Source of the DNA: Rhizobium redzepovicii
GTDB lineage: Bacteria > Pseudomonadota > Alphaproteobacteria > Rhizobiales > Rhizobiaceae
Reading direction: 5' to 3'
NCBI RefSeq assembly: GCF_019793435.1
Contig: NZ_JAILYH010000015.1
Span: forward strand, 1 to 64,000
DNA: 64,000 bases
Part shown: positions 44,518 through 52,169 of the stretch, piece after piece
Layout of the letters: each line of letters opens with the position of its first letter
Numbering within the stretch: position 1 is the stretch's first letter
The notes under the pieces: model-generated
The model's input: the letters and a program-made list of their open reading frames with translations, nothing else
The model's database searches: none
What the model was told of the DNA's origin: nothing
Made by a program: the position numbers and the translations under genes

Positions 44518-45557
44518 CGCTCAAATCCCTGAAGGGCTTCGCCAAGCCGCCTGTCCGCCGCCGGATCGGGCGTCAAGCCGAACCGCAGCCAATCCGGCGC
44601 ATAATCGAACTTGCGGACGAGAATATGATGCCGGCAAAGATGCGTGTAAATGTCGCTCGCCCTGCTATCGGCGGCAAGGGTGAACAATGCCGTTCCTCCC
44701 CTGATCCTCAACCCGGCCGAAGTCAGCGTCGCCTGCAGCGCGGCGCTACGTTTATCGAGAGAGTGGCGGATCGCGGAGACGTCGGAGCGAAACAGCGAGG
44801 CGGCCAGCGACAGCGCCGGGCCGGAGACCGCCCAAGGGCCAAGCCAGTCCTCGATACGAGCCAGAATATCCTCGCGCGCGATTGCAAAACCGAGCCGCAG
44901 GCCGGCAAGCCCGAAAAACTTCCCGAAGGAGCGGAAAATGATCAGGTTGGAGAGCTCTTGCGCGTGGGCTGCGAGGCTCCGCGCCGGATCGGCATCACCG
45001 AAGGCCTCGTCGACGACGAGAATCCCGCCTGCCGCTTTCATCCTGTCGTGCAGGCCGATCAGCGTTTTGGCCGGCCAGACCCTGCCGTCCGGATTGTTCG
45101 GATTGACGACGACCGCAAGCCTGTGTTCACCGCCGGTCGCAGCAATATCATCGACCGCATCGACGACAAAACCGGCAGAGGCGAAGGCGCGCGCATATTC
45201 GCCGTAAGTCGGCGATACCACGACAATCCTATTGTCCGTCACGGCGACCCTGTCGTCCGTCGCGGCGCCCCGGCCTCCCTGTCGAAGCAGGCGCGGCAGG
45301 AGCTGGATCACGGATTGCGTCCCGGGCACCGGCAGCGGCAGGATCGCTCCGCTGCCATAATGATCGCGCGCCGCAAATCTTGCCTCGTCGACGAGATGCC
45401 TGTCCGGCAGACGGTGCCAGGCCATTGCCGGGATGTCAGGCAGGGCGACGGGACAGGGGTTGATGCCGGTGGAAAGGTCGAGCCAGTCTTCCGGCCTGCC
45501 GCCGAAAGCAGCGGCTGCGGCGGTAATGCCGCCGCCGTGGGCGATCGGCGCGCTCAC
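44514..45557 (-). CDS. cobC: L-threonine-O-3-phosphate decarboxylase / CobC aminotransferase-like
   Basis: 347 residues, GTG start overlapping cobB by 4 nt. A PLP enzyme of the histidinol-phosphate aminotransferase family. The cofactor Lys is in SFGKFFGLAGLRLGFA; VVNPNNPDGRVWPAK and VVDEAFGDADPARSL are also visible. It provides the aminopropanol phosphate linker for cobalamin. In P. denitrificans cobC is required together with cobD for this step. Confidence 0.94.
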   Translation of the reverse strand: MSAPIAHGGGITAAAAAFGGRPEDWLDLSTGINPCPVALPDIPAMAWHRLPDRHLVDEARFAARDHYGSGAILPLPVPGTQSVIQLLPRLLRQGGRGAATDDRVAVTDNRIVVVSPTYGEYARAFASAGFVVDAVDDIAATGGEHRLAVVVNPNNPDGRVWPAKTLIGLHDRMKAAGGILVVDEAFGDADPARSLAAHAQELSNLIIFRSFGKFFGLAGLRLGFAIAREDILARIEDWLGPWAVSGPALSLAASLFRSDVSAIRHSLDKRSAALQATLTSAGLRIRGGTALFTLAADSRASDIYTHLCRHHILVRKFDYAPDWLRFGLTPDPAADRRLGEALQGFER

Positions 45558-46861
45558 GCGGCCGCTCTCGCAAGATCGATCAGATGCATGTAGGAGCCAG
45601 CTACCTGGCCGCGCCGGAGCCCGACAGCACCGAGATCGGTTCCCAAAGCGTCCTGTGCGGCAAACAGCCGCTTTCCCTCGCCCTCGGAAACAACGCTGGA
45701 ATAGTGGAATTCATGCGCCGTCATCGTCCGCGCGAAGAAGGCGCCGTCGAGCGGTGTCACACGGCGATAGCCGAGATGACGCCGGCGCTCGGCATAGCTG
45801 GTGACAACAGGCAGCAGGCCGAGCATTTCATGGCGCTTGCCCTCGGCATCGATCAGCCCATCGCCGAGCACCATGTAGCCGCCGCACTCGCCGTAGATCC
45901 TGATGCCGCGCGCCGCCGCATCGAGCATGCCGGCGCGGAAATTCTGCGCTTGGGAGAGCCGTCCCGCATGCAGCTCGGGATAACCGCCCGGCAGATAGAT
46001 CGCATCGGCGTTGCCGGCCGGCGCCTCGTCGGCGAGCGGCGAGAAGAAGGAAATATCGGCCCCGCGGCGGCGCCACCCCAGCAGCATATGCTCGTAAGAA
46101 AAGGCGAAGGCGACATCGCGCGCCACGGCGATGCGGGCGCCGATCGGCATCAGCCGATCGATATTGGCGGCAGACGGCCGGTTGAGCCCCTGCCTTGCGA
46201 TGCGCAGCAGGAATTCGAAATTGCATTCCTCGGAAACGGCGTCCGCCGCATGGTCGATGAAATTCTCAAGCGTCGCATGTTCACCGGCCTGGACGAGGCC
46301 GAGATGGCGCTCCGGCAAGGCAAGCGTCTTGTCGCTGGCGATCACGGCGACAACAGGCATGCGGATCGCTTCGAGCGAGTGGCGCAGCATCGCCTCATGC
46401 CGTTCGCTGCCGACCTTGTTGAGGATGACGCCGGCAACGCGGACATCGGCGCGAAAGCCGGCGAATCCTGATACCAGCGGCGCCACCGATTGCGACATGC
46501 GCGAGGCATCGACGACCAGCACCACGGAGAGGCCGAGCTGGGCGGCAAGATCGGCCGCCGTCCCCTTTCCGTCGGCCGCTCCGTCGAAAAGTCCCATCAT
46601 CGCCTCGATGACGAGGATGCGGTCGCCGGAGCGGTGAAGGGCTGAATTGGCCGAGATCAGTTCCGGGCGCATCGCCCAGGGATCGAAATTCAGGCAAGGC
46701 GTGCCGCTTGCCGCCGCATGGAAAGCGGGATCGATGTAATCCGGCCCGGCCTTGCCGGGTGCCACCGCAACGCCGCGTCGGCGCAGCGCCCTCAGCAGCC
46801 CGAGCGTCACCGTCGTCTTGCCGGCGCCGGAGGAAGGGGCTGCGATCAGAAGGCCGCTCAT
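45554..46861 (-). CDS. cobB: Hydrogenobyrinic acid a,c-diamide synthase
   Basis: 435 residues. N-terminal dethiobiotin-synthetase-like ATPase domain with the P-loop IAAPSSGAGKTTVTLGL and a C-terminal class I glutamine amidotransferase domain (about 245-435) with the catalytic Cys in GECGGYMVLGDGL and His in TAHEFHYSS. It amidates side chains a and c using glutamine and ATP. Overlaps cobA by 4 nt and cobC by 4 nt, so the operon is translationally coupled. Confidence 0.96.
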   Translation of the reverse strand: MSGLLIAAPSSGAGKTTVTLGLLRALRRRGVAVAPGKAGPDYIDPAFHAAASGTPCLNFDPWAMRPELISANSALHRSGDRILVIEAMMGLFDGAADGKGTAADLAAQLGLSVVLVVDASRMSQSVAPLVSGFAGFRADVRVAGVILNKVGSERHEAMLRHSLEAIRMPVVAVIASDKTLALPERHLGLVQAGEHATLENFIDHAADAVSEECNFEFLLRIARQGLNRPSAANIDRLMPIGARIAVARDVAFAFSYEHMLLGWRRRGADISFFSPLADEAPAGNADAIYLPGGYPELHAGRLSQAQNFRAGMLDAAARGIRIYGECGGYMVLGDGLIDAEGKRHEMLGLLPVVTSYAERRRHLGYRRVTPLDGAFFARTMTAHEFHYSSVVSEGEGKRLFAAQDALGTDLGAVGLRRGQVAGSYMHLIDLARAAA

Positions 46862-47697
46862 ATCAGCACCTGGCCGGACCGGCGAAATGGATCGGATTGC
46901 AGGCGCCGGCCCGCCAGGGCGCCGAGCCAGTCGAGCGAGGCTCTGAGCCGCACCACCTCGCCGACGACGACCACCGCTGGCGGCTCGAGCCCGGAGGCGG
47001 CGACTGTCTCGGGCGCGTCGCCAAGCGTCGTTTCCAGCACCTGCTGCCGGCCGGTGGCGGCGTTGCAGACGAAGGCAACGGGTTCGGACGGCGGCCGGCC
47101 GGCGGCGATCAACCGGGCGCTGATCTCGGCAATATGTTTCATCGCCATATACATGACGATGACAGGTGAACCCCGGCCGATCGCCTCCCAGTTGATCCTG
47201 TCGGGCACGATGCCGGAGGAATCATGGCCGGTGAGGAAGGTGACGGCATGGTTGATGTCGCGATGTGTCACCGGAATGCCGGCATAGGCAAGCCCACCGA
47301 TGCCGGCGGTGATGCCGGGCACGATGCGGAAGGGGATGTTGTGCTCGACCAGCGTCAGCGCCTCTTCGCCGCCACGGCCGAAGACGAAGGGGTCGCCGCC
47401 TTTTAGCCGCAGCACTCGCTTGCCGGCCCGCGCCAGCTCAACCAGCCGTAGCGAGATGTCGCGCTGTTTCGCCGAAGGCTTGCCGCCGCGTTTTCCCGCA
47501 AATTCCACCACCGCCTGCTGCCGCGCCAGCGCCAGGCATTCCTCGTTGACGAGCGCGTCGTGCACGATGACATCAGCCTCGGAAAGTCCCTTGGCAGCCA
47601 GCAGCGTCAACAGCCCGGGATCACCGGGGCCGGCCCCGACGAGCCAGACGCTGCCCGGCTCCAGCGCCGGAAGATGAGAGAGTTGGCTATTCAACAT
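46858..47697 (-). CDS. cobA: Uroporphyrinogen-III C-methyltransferase (SUMT)
   Basis: 279 residues. It methylates uroporphyrinogen III at C2 and C7 to precorrin-2, the committed step. Signature elements: VWLVGAGPGDPGLLTLLAAK, LRLKGGDPFVFGRGGEEALT and VTHRDINHAVTFLTGHDSSG, then the ATGRQQVLETTL region. ATG at 47697. It is the first gene of the cobABCD operon. No B12 riboswitch is visible in the 190 bases upstream. Confidence 0.96.
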   Translation of the reverse strand: MLNSQLSHLPALEPGSVWLVGAGPGDPGLLTLLAAKGLSEADVIVHDALVNEECLALARQQAVVEFAGKRGGKPSAKQRDISLRLVELARAGKRVLRLKGGDPFVFGRGGEEALTLVEHNIPFRIVPGITAGIGGLAYAGIPVTHRDINHAVTFLTGHDSSGIVPDRINWEAIGRGSPVIVMYMAMKHIAEISARLIAAGRPPSEPVAFVCNAATGRQQVLETTLGDAPETVAASGLEPPAVVVVGEVVRLRASLDWLGALAGRRLQSDPFRRSGQVLI

Positions 47698-47851
47698 TTT
47701 GTTGATCTAGGCCCAGCGAGGAGCAAGGTCAACGCCGCCTGCCCCGCCTCACTTGAAGTTGCTGAGATGACCATGACTCACTTTACGAGAAAGCGGATTC
47801 GAATTCTCCGAAAATCCGAATAACAATATGAATATATTATCATATGATCGC

Positions 47852-47876
47852 AAAAGCCGGCCGCGATGCAGCCGGC
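47852..47876 (-). terminator. Rho-independent terminator of the nucleoside hydrolase gene
   Basis: On the minus strand: GCCGGCTGC-ATC-GCGGCCGGC with one bulged pair, followed by TTTTGC. It starts 12 nt past the nucleoside hydrolase stop codon and separates that gene from cobA. Confidence 0.7.
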
Positions 47877-47887
47877 CTCCCAGTCGG

Positions 47888-48838
47888 TCAAACGCGAAGC
47901 AGCGCCTTGCGGATAAGGTCGATGACTTTCTCCGATTCGATACCGGTGCAGATGATCTGGCTCGGTAGACCATCCCAGTCGCCCGGCGGGAAACGGCGAC
48001 CGTCCGGCTTGATGATTGTCTGGCCGTCGGCAATGCCGCCGCACACGACGCGCACCGCACCCGATATCGACGAGAACAATTCCGGCGCCACGACATAGAC
48101 CGCAGCGCAGCTGTCATGCACCATCATGCCGTCTTCGACCGCATGCTTGTAGAAATCGATATAGGACTGCGACAGTGCGTCGAGCAGCTTTACAGCCTCG
48201 TCGCCCTTGGCAGCCATCTCGCCGAGATAGCTCCGGCTCATCGTGGTGATCGAGGTGACGTCGAGGGCGATGACGGCGACCTTCCAGGGCGCGGTCATGA
48301 CGATGTCGGCCGCTTCGGGATCACCGTGGATATTGGCCTCGGCGACCGGCGAGACATTGCCCGGCACATAGAAATTGCCGCCCATGATGACGACGTCCTT
48401 GACCAGCCCCGCAATCTCCGGGTCTTCCTTCAGCGCCCGTGCCAGATTGGTCATCCGGCCGACGGCGACGAGGCGCACTTCCCCTGGGTTGGCGCGGACG
48501 GTGTCGATGATGAAGCGATGCGCCGGACGCGGATCGAGTGCCACATCAATCTTTTCCGGCACCTCGATATCGCCGAGGCCGTTGTCGCCATGCACCATCG
48601 CCGGCCATTCCCGCTCGGCGCGCGATGGATCGATGGTGACGCTGGCGCCCTTGGCAACCGGCGCTGCGATACTCCATTCGCGCTTCAGGAAAAGCGCATT
48701 GCGCGTTGTCGTCTCGACCGAGGCATTGCCGAAAACGGTGGTGATACCGATCAGATCGATTTCGGGATGGCGGTGCAGGAAAAGAAGCGCCATGGCGTCG
48801 TCGACGCCCGGATCCGTGTCATAAATGACCTTGTGCAT
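47888..48838 (-). CDS. Nucleoside hydrolase (IunH family)
   Basis: 316 residues. The N-terminal metal/ribose site VIYDTDPGVDDAMALLFLHR is diagnostic; VVIMGGNFYVPGNVSPVAEA and NIHGDPEAADIV follow. It cleaves the N-glycosidic bond of ribonucleosides (inosine-uridine preferring in best-known members). Followed by an intrinsic terminator. It sits between cobE and cobA; a cobalamin role is not obvious, although it could recycle a nucleoside by-product. Confidence 0.93.
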   Translation of the reverse strand: MHKVIYDTDPGVDDAMALLFLHRHPEIDLIGITTVFGNASVETTTRNALFLKREWSIAAPVAKGASVTIDPSRAEREWPAMVHGDNGLGDIEVPEKIDVALDPRPAHRFIIDTVRANPGEVRLVAVGRMTNLARALKEDPEIAGLVKDVVIMGGNFYVPGNVSPVAEANIHGDPEAADIVMTAPWKVAVIALDVTSITTMSRSYLGEMAAKGDEAVKLLDALSQSYIDFYKHAVEDGMMVHDSCAAVYVVAPELFSSISGAVRVVCGGIADGQTIIKPDGRRFPPGDWDGLPSQIICTGIESEKVIDLIRKALLRV

Positions 48839-48907
48839 GGAATATCCTTTATGTGCAAACCGCGAGCTGCCGGACGGCGCCGCGAATTGCCGCCACCATA
48901 ACGCCCG

Positions 48908-49327
48908 TCAGGCTTTCTGCAACCCGATGCGGGCGACCGCCGCCGTCGCATGCGCGGATTTGATTTTGCCGAGCAAGAGCTCCGCATCCGCTCCGATGGC
49001 CACAAGTGCCGCCGATTCCGCCACGCCGTGACAGCCGACGCGGGCAAAGACGATCTCCGAGGGATTTTTGAGCCGCGGCGTTGCCGCTTCCAGCCGCGGC
49101 GCATCGAAGAACAACGCCGGCACGGAAAAATGCTCGGCAGCGGCAAGGATTGCCGCCTCCTGCCTCCGGCTGTCGATGGAAGCGATGGCAGCAAGCTCCG
49201 CCCCGCCGATACCGGCCGCATCGAGGGCCGTTATCGCCAGCGCTAGAACCTCCGCAGAGGGCGTCCCGCGCTCGCAACCAAGGCCGAGCACGTGGCGTCG
49301 TGCCGTATCGAAGGAAATATCACTCAT
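48908..49327 (-). CDS. cobE: Cobalamin biosynthesis protein CobE
   Basis: 139 residues, CobE/GbiG C-terminal domain family. The pattern LGLGCERGTPSAEVLALAIT, AAIASIDSRRQEAAILAAAE and a conserved VARVGLQ-like end (here VARIGLQKA) identify it. VGCHGVAESAALVAIGADAE is also conserved. Its precise step is unclear; in P. denitrificans cobE is needed for the corrin ring stage. It is upstream of the nucleoside hydrolase on the same strand. Confidence 0.9.
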   Translation of the reverse strand: MSDISFDTARRHVLGLGCERGTPSAEVLALAITALDAAGIGGAELAAIASIDSRRQEAAILAAAEHFSVPALFFDAPRLEAATPRLKNPSEIVFARVGCHGVAESAALVAIGADAELLLGKIKSAHATAAVARIGLQKA

Positions 49328-49362
49328 GGAAGCCGTCGAATGCGCTCTGCTGTGTCCCAGAA

Positions 49363-49404
49363 GATGATGCCGTCGGGAAACCGCTCCTGCTTGTCGGCAT
49401 CATG
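49363..49404. repeat. Palindromic repeat of the GCATGATG type, reverse copy
   Basis: GATGATGCCG ... CGGCATCATGC encloses AAACCGCTC. Read on the other strand it matches the element at 4314-4357 with scattered differences. It lies in the promoter region between cobE and the TSUP permease, which diverge. Confidence 0.6.
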
Positions 49405-49435
49405 CTCTGGCAGCCATTGCAGCTTAGAATGGGAA

Positions 49436-50260
49436 ATGCAACAAAGCCACCCGAAAGCTCTCCGGAATACCATCTTGCCTGACATTGCTCCTCATCTGCT
49501 TCTGCTGCTCTGCGCGGCTGCCTTCTTTGCCGGTTTCGTCGATTCGATCGCGGGCGGCGGCGGTCTCATCAGCGTTCCCGCCATGCTGATTGCCGGCATT
49601 CCGCCGCTGCAGACGCTCGGCACCAACAAGGTGCAGTCGATCTTCGGCGCAGCCTCGGCAACGCTCGCTTATGCCCGCAAGGGCCACGTGCAGCTTCGCG
49701 AACAATTGCCGATGGCGCTGATGGCGGTCATGGGCGGGGCGCTCGGCGCCGCTCTTGCCACGATCGTGCCCGGACAAGTCCTGCAGGCGATCATGCCGGT
49801 GTTGCTGCTGTCGATCGCGATCTTCTTTGCCGTCAAACCGAACCTCAACGACGTCGATACCCATCGCCGCATCACGCCCTTCGCCTTCGGTCTGACACTG
49901 GTCCCGGCTATCGGCTTCTATGACGGTGTCTTCGGCCCCGGCACCGGTTCCTTCTTCATGCTCGCCTTCGTCACCCTCGCCGGCTTCGGCGTGTTGAAGG
50001 CGACGGCGCACACCAAGCTTCTCAATCTCGGCTCGAATTTCGGCGCGCTGATCGTCTTCGCAAGTTTCGGCGCAATACTGTGGAAGATCGGCCTGTTGAT
50101 GGGCGTCTGCCAATTCCTCGGCGCGCAGCTCGGTTCGCGGCTCGCCATGCGTATCGGCGCAAAGCTCATCAAGCCGCTGCTCGTCATCGTCTGCGTCGCC
50201 CTTGCAGTCAAACTGCTCGCCGATCCGGCAAATCCGCTGCGCGTCTGGCTCGGCGTTTAG
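49436..50260 (+). CDS. TSUP (TauE/SafE) family membrane permease
   Basis: 274 residues from the ATG at 49436; TTG at 49475 is the alternative, close to the first membrane segment. About eight hydrophobic helices with the two family repeats: FFAGFVDSIAGGGGLISVPA ... GTNKVQSIFGAASATLAY in the first half and GFYDGVFGPGTGSFFMLAFV ... KLLNLGSNFGAL in the second. Members export sulfite or sulfoacetate or take up sulfur compounds. This one has no sulfur genes beside it. Confidence 0.9.
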   Translation: MQQSHPKALRNTILPDIAPHLLLLLCAAAFFAGFVDSIAGGGGLISVPAMLIAGIPPLQTLGTNKVQSIFGAASATLAYARKGHVQLREQLPMALMAVMGGALGAALATIVPGQVLQAIMPVLLLSIAIFFAVKPNLNDVDTHRRITPFAFGLTLVPAIGFYDGVFGPGTGSFFMLAFVTLAGFGVLKATAHTKLLNLGSNFGALIVFASFGAILWKIGLLMGVCQFLGAQLGSRLAMRIGAKLIKPLLVIVCVALAVKLLADPANPLRVWLGV

Positions 50261-50370
50261 CCTAAATATTTGACCGCCTCCATTACCTCTGACGTAATTG
50301 ATAGGCCGCATCGCCTTCCCGCATGATCGCGCTGCCTGGAGTGAACGGGCGATCAAAAGGAGATGACCCG

Positions 50371-50736
50371 ATGAACGACGCAAACAGCAATGCCGAGCGC
50401 TACCTCGCCGTCTGGAACGAGACGGATGCGGCTCACCGCCGCGCTCTCATCGCCGAGAGCTGGGTGGAAGCCGCAACCTACGTCGATCCGCTGATGTGCG
50501 GCGAAGGCCACGAGCAGATCAATTCGCTGGTGGAGGCCGTGCAGAACCGCTTTCCCGGTTTTCGTTTCGAACTGATCGGCACGGCTGACGGCTATGGCGA
50601 CAATCTGCGTTTCTCCTGGGGCCTCGGGCCTGCCAATGGCGAAGCACTGATCAAGGGCACGGATTTTGCCGAGCTTGAGGGTGGCAAGCTGAAATCCGTC
50701 CGCGGCTTCATCGACCAATTGCCGGAAGCCGCCTGA
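50371..50736 (+). CDS. SnoaL-like / NTF2-fold protein
   Basis: 121 residues, ATG preceded by AAGGAG. The N-terminal ERYLAVWNETDAAHRRALIA, VEAATYVDPLMCGEGHEQIN and a C-terminal KLKSVRGFIDQLPE give the NTF2-like cone fold. Ligand or reaction unknown. Its stop codon overlaps the start of the XRE regulator (TGATG), suggesting that the two are functionally linked. Confidence 0.8.
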   Translation: MNDANSNAERYLAVWNETDAAHRRALIAESWVEAATYVDPLMCGEGHEQINSLVEAVQNRFPGFRFELIGTADGYGDNLRFSWGLGPANGEALIKGTDFAELEGGKLKSVRGFIDQLPEAA

Positions 50737-51530
50737 TGGCGCCGACCGCCCGCTCTCTTGGCGATCATTTGCGCGAATGGCGCCAGCGCCGCCGGATGAG
50801 CCAGCTCGACCTGGCGCTGGAGGCCGATATCTCGCAGCGGCATCTGAGCTTCATCGAGAGCGGGCGCTCGACGCCGAGCCGCGACATGCTGCTGCATCTT
50901 GCCGAACGCCTCGGCGTGCCGCTCCGCGACCGGAACCCGCTGCTGCTGGCGGCGGGTTTCGCTCCCGTCTTTACCGAGCGTGCGCTCGACGATCCCGCCT
51001 TGGAACCAGCGCGCCGCGCCATCGACATGGTGTTGAAGGCTCATCAGCCTTTCCCGGCGCTCGCGATCGACCGCCACTGGACCCTCGTTGCCTCCAACGC
51101 GGCGCTGGCGCCGCTCATCTCAGGCATTGCCGATCCGTCCCTGCTGGAACCCCCGGTCAATGTGCTGCGCCTCAGCCTGCACCCGCAAGGACTGGCGCCC
51201 CGCATTGCAAACCTCCCGGAATGGCGCGCCCACCTTATCGACCGGCTGCGCCAGCAAATATCGGCCTCGGGCGATCCGGTATTGGAAAGGCTGCTGAAAG
51301 AACTGCTGTCCTATCCGGTGCCCGAAGCGGCGAACGACGCGCATAGCGACCACGCCGGCATCGCCGTTCCGCTGAAGCTTTCGACCAAGGCCGGCCCGCT
51401 ATCCCTGATCTCGACGACCACAGTCTTCGGCACGCCCGTCGACATCACTCTGTCGGAACTGGCCGTGGAATCCTTCTTCCCGGCGGATGAGGAAACAGCC
51501 GCGATCCTGCGCGGCCTTTCCCTCAACTGA
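50736..51530 (+). CDS. XRE family regulator with MmyB-like ligand-binding domain
   Basis: 264 residues. Helix-turn-helix near the N-terminus (LREWRQRRRMSQLDLALEAD, ISQRHLSFIESGRSTPSRDM), then a MmyB-like region (HQPFPALAIDRHWTLVASNA through LRLSLHPQGLAPRI) and a C-terminal strand-rich part ending ESFFPADEETAAILR. Such regulators often sense small hydrophobic or aldehyde ligands. Translationally coupled to the SnoaL-like gene. Confidence 0.9.
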   Translation: MAPTARSLGDHLREWRQRRRMSQLDLALEADISQRHLSFIESGRSTPSRDMLLHLAERLGVPLRDRNPLLLAAGFAPVFTERALDDPALEPARRAIDMVLKAHQPFPALAIDRHWTLVASNAALAPLISGIADPSLLEPPVNVLRLSLHPQGLAPRIANLPEWRAHLIDRLRQQISASGDPVLERLLKELLSYPVPEAANDAHSDHAGIAVPLKLSTKAGPLSLISTTTVFGTPVDITLSELAVESFFPADEETAAILRGLSLN

Positions 51531-51533
51531 TGC

Positions 51534-52169
51534 CTAGAATTCTACCCCCGGCTGCCCCTTGATGCCGGAGCGGAAGGGATGTTTGACAAGCTCCATCTCG
51601 GTCACCAGATCCGCGATCTCGATCAGTTCTTCTTTGGCGTTGCGCCCCGTCAGCACCACATGGGTCATGGCGGGCTTCTCGGTCTTCAGGAATTCCACCA
51701 CCTCGTTGATATCGAGATAGTCGTAGCGTAGCGCGATGTTGATCTCGTCGAGCAGCACCATGGAATTGCGCTCGTCGCGGATCAGTTCCTTGGCCTTTTC
51801 CCAGGCAGCCGAGGCGGCGGCAACGTCGCGGGCGCGGTCCTGCGTTTCCCAGGTGAACCCCTCACCCATGGTGTGGAACTGGCAGAGATCGGAGAAATGC
51901 TTCTCGATCAGATCGCGCTCGCCGGTCCACATCGCGCCCTTGATGAACTGCACGACGGCCGAGGGTTTACCATGGGCGATGTGGCGAAAGATCATGCCGA
52001 AGGCGGCGGATGATTTGCCCTTGCCCTTGCCGGTATGGACGATGATCAGCCCCTTGCCGTCGGTCTTGGTCGCCATGATCTTGTCGCGCGCGGCCTTCTT
52101 CTTCGCCATCTTCTCGGCGTGGCGCGCATCATCCTTGCCCGTTTCGTTGTCCGGGATTTCGTCACTCAT
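51534..52169 (-). CDS. cobO: Corrinoid adenosyltransferase
   Basis: 211 residues; BtuR/CobA of enteric naming. It attaches the 5'-deoxyadenosyl group to cobalt using ATP. The P-loop is VHTGKGKGKSSAAFGMIFRH; VLLDEINIALRYDYLD and HVVLTGRNAKEELIEIADLV are family hallmarks. It has a longer basic N-terminus (AEKMAKKKAARDKIMATK) usual in the alphaproteobacterial type. Last gene of the cobP-W-N-O operon, overlapping cobN by 4 nt. Confidence 0.96.
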   Translation of the reverse strand: MSDEIPDNETGKDDARHAEKMAKKKAARDKIMATKTDGKGLIIVHTGKGKGKSSAAFGMIFRHIAHGKPSAVVQFIKGAMWTGERDLIEKHFSDLCQFHTMGEGFTWETQDRARDVAAASAAWEKAKELIRDERNSMVLLDEINIALRYDYLDINEVVEFLKTEKPAMTHVVLTGRNAKEELIEIADLVTEMELVKHPFRSGIKGQPGVEF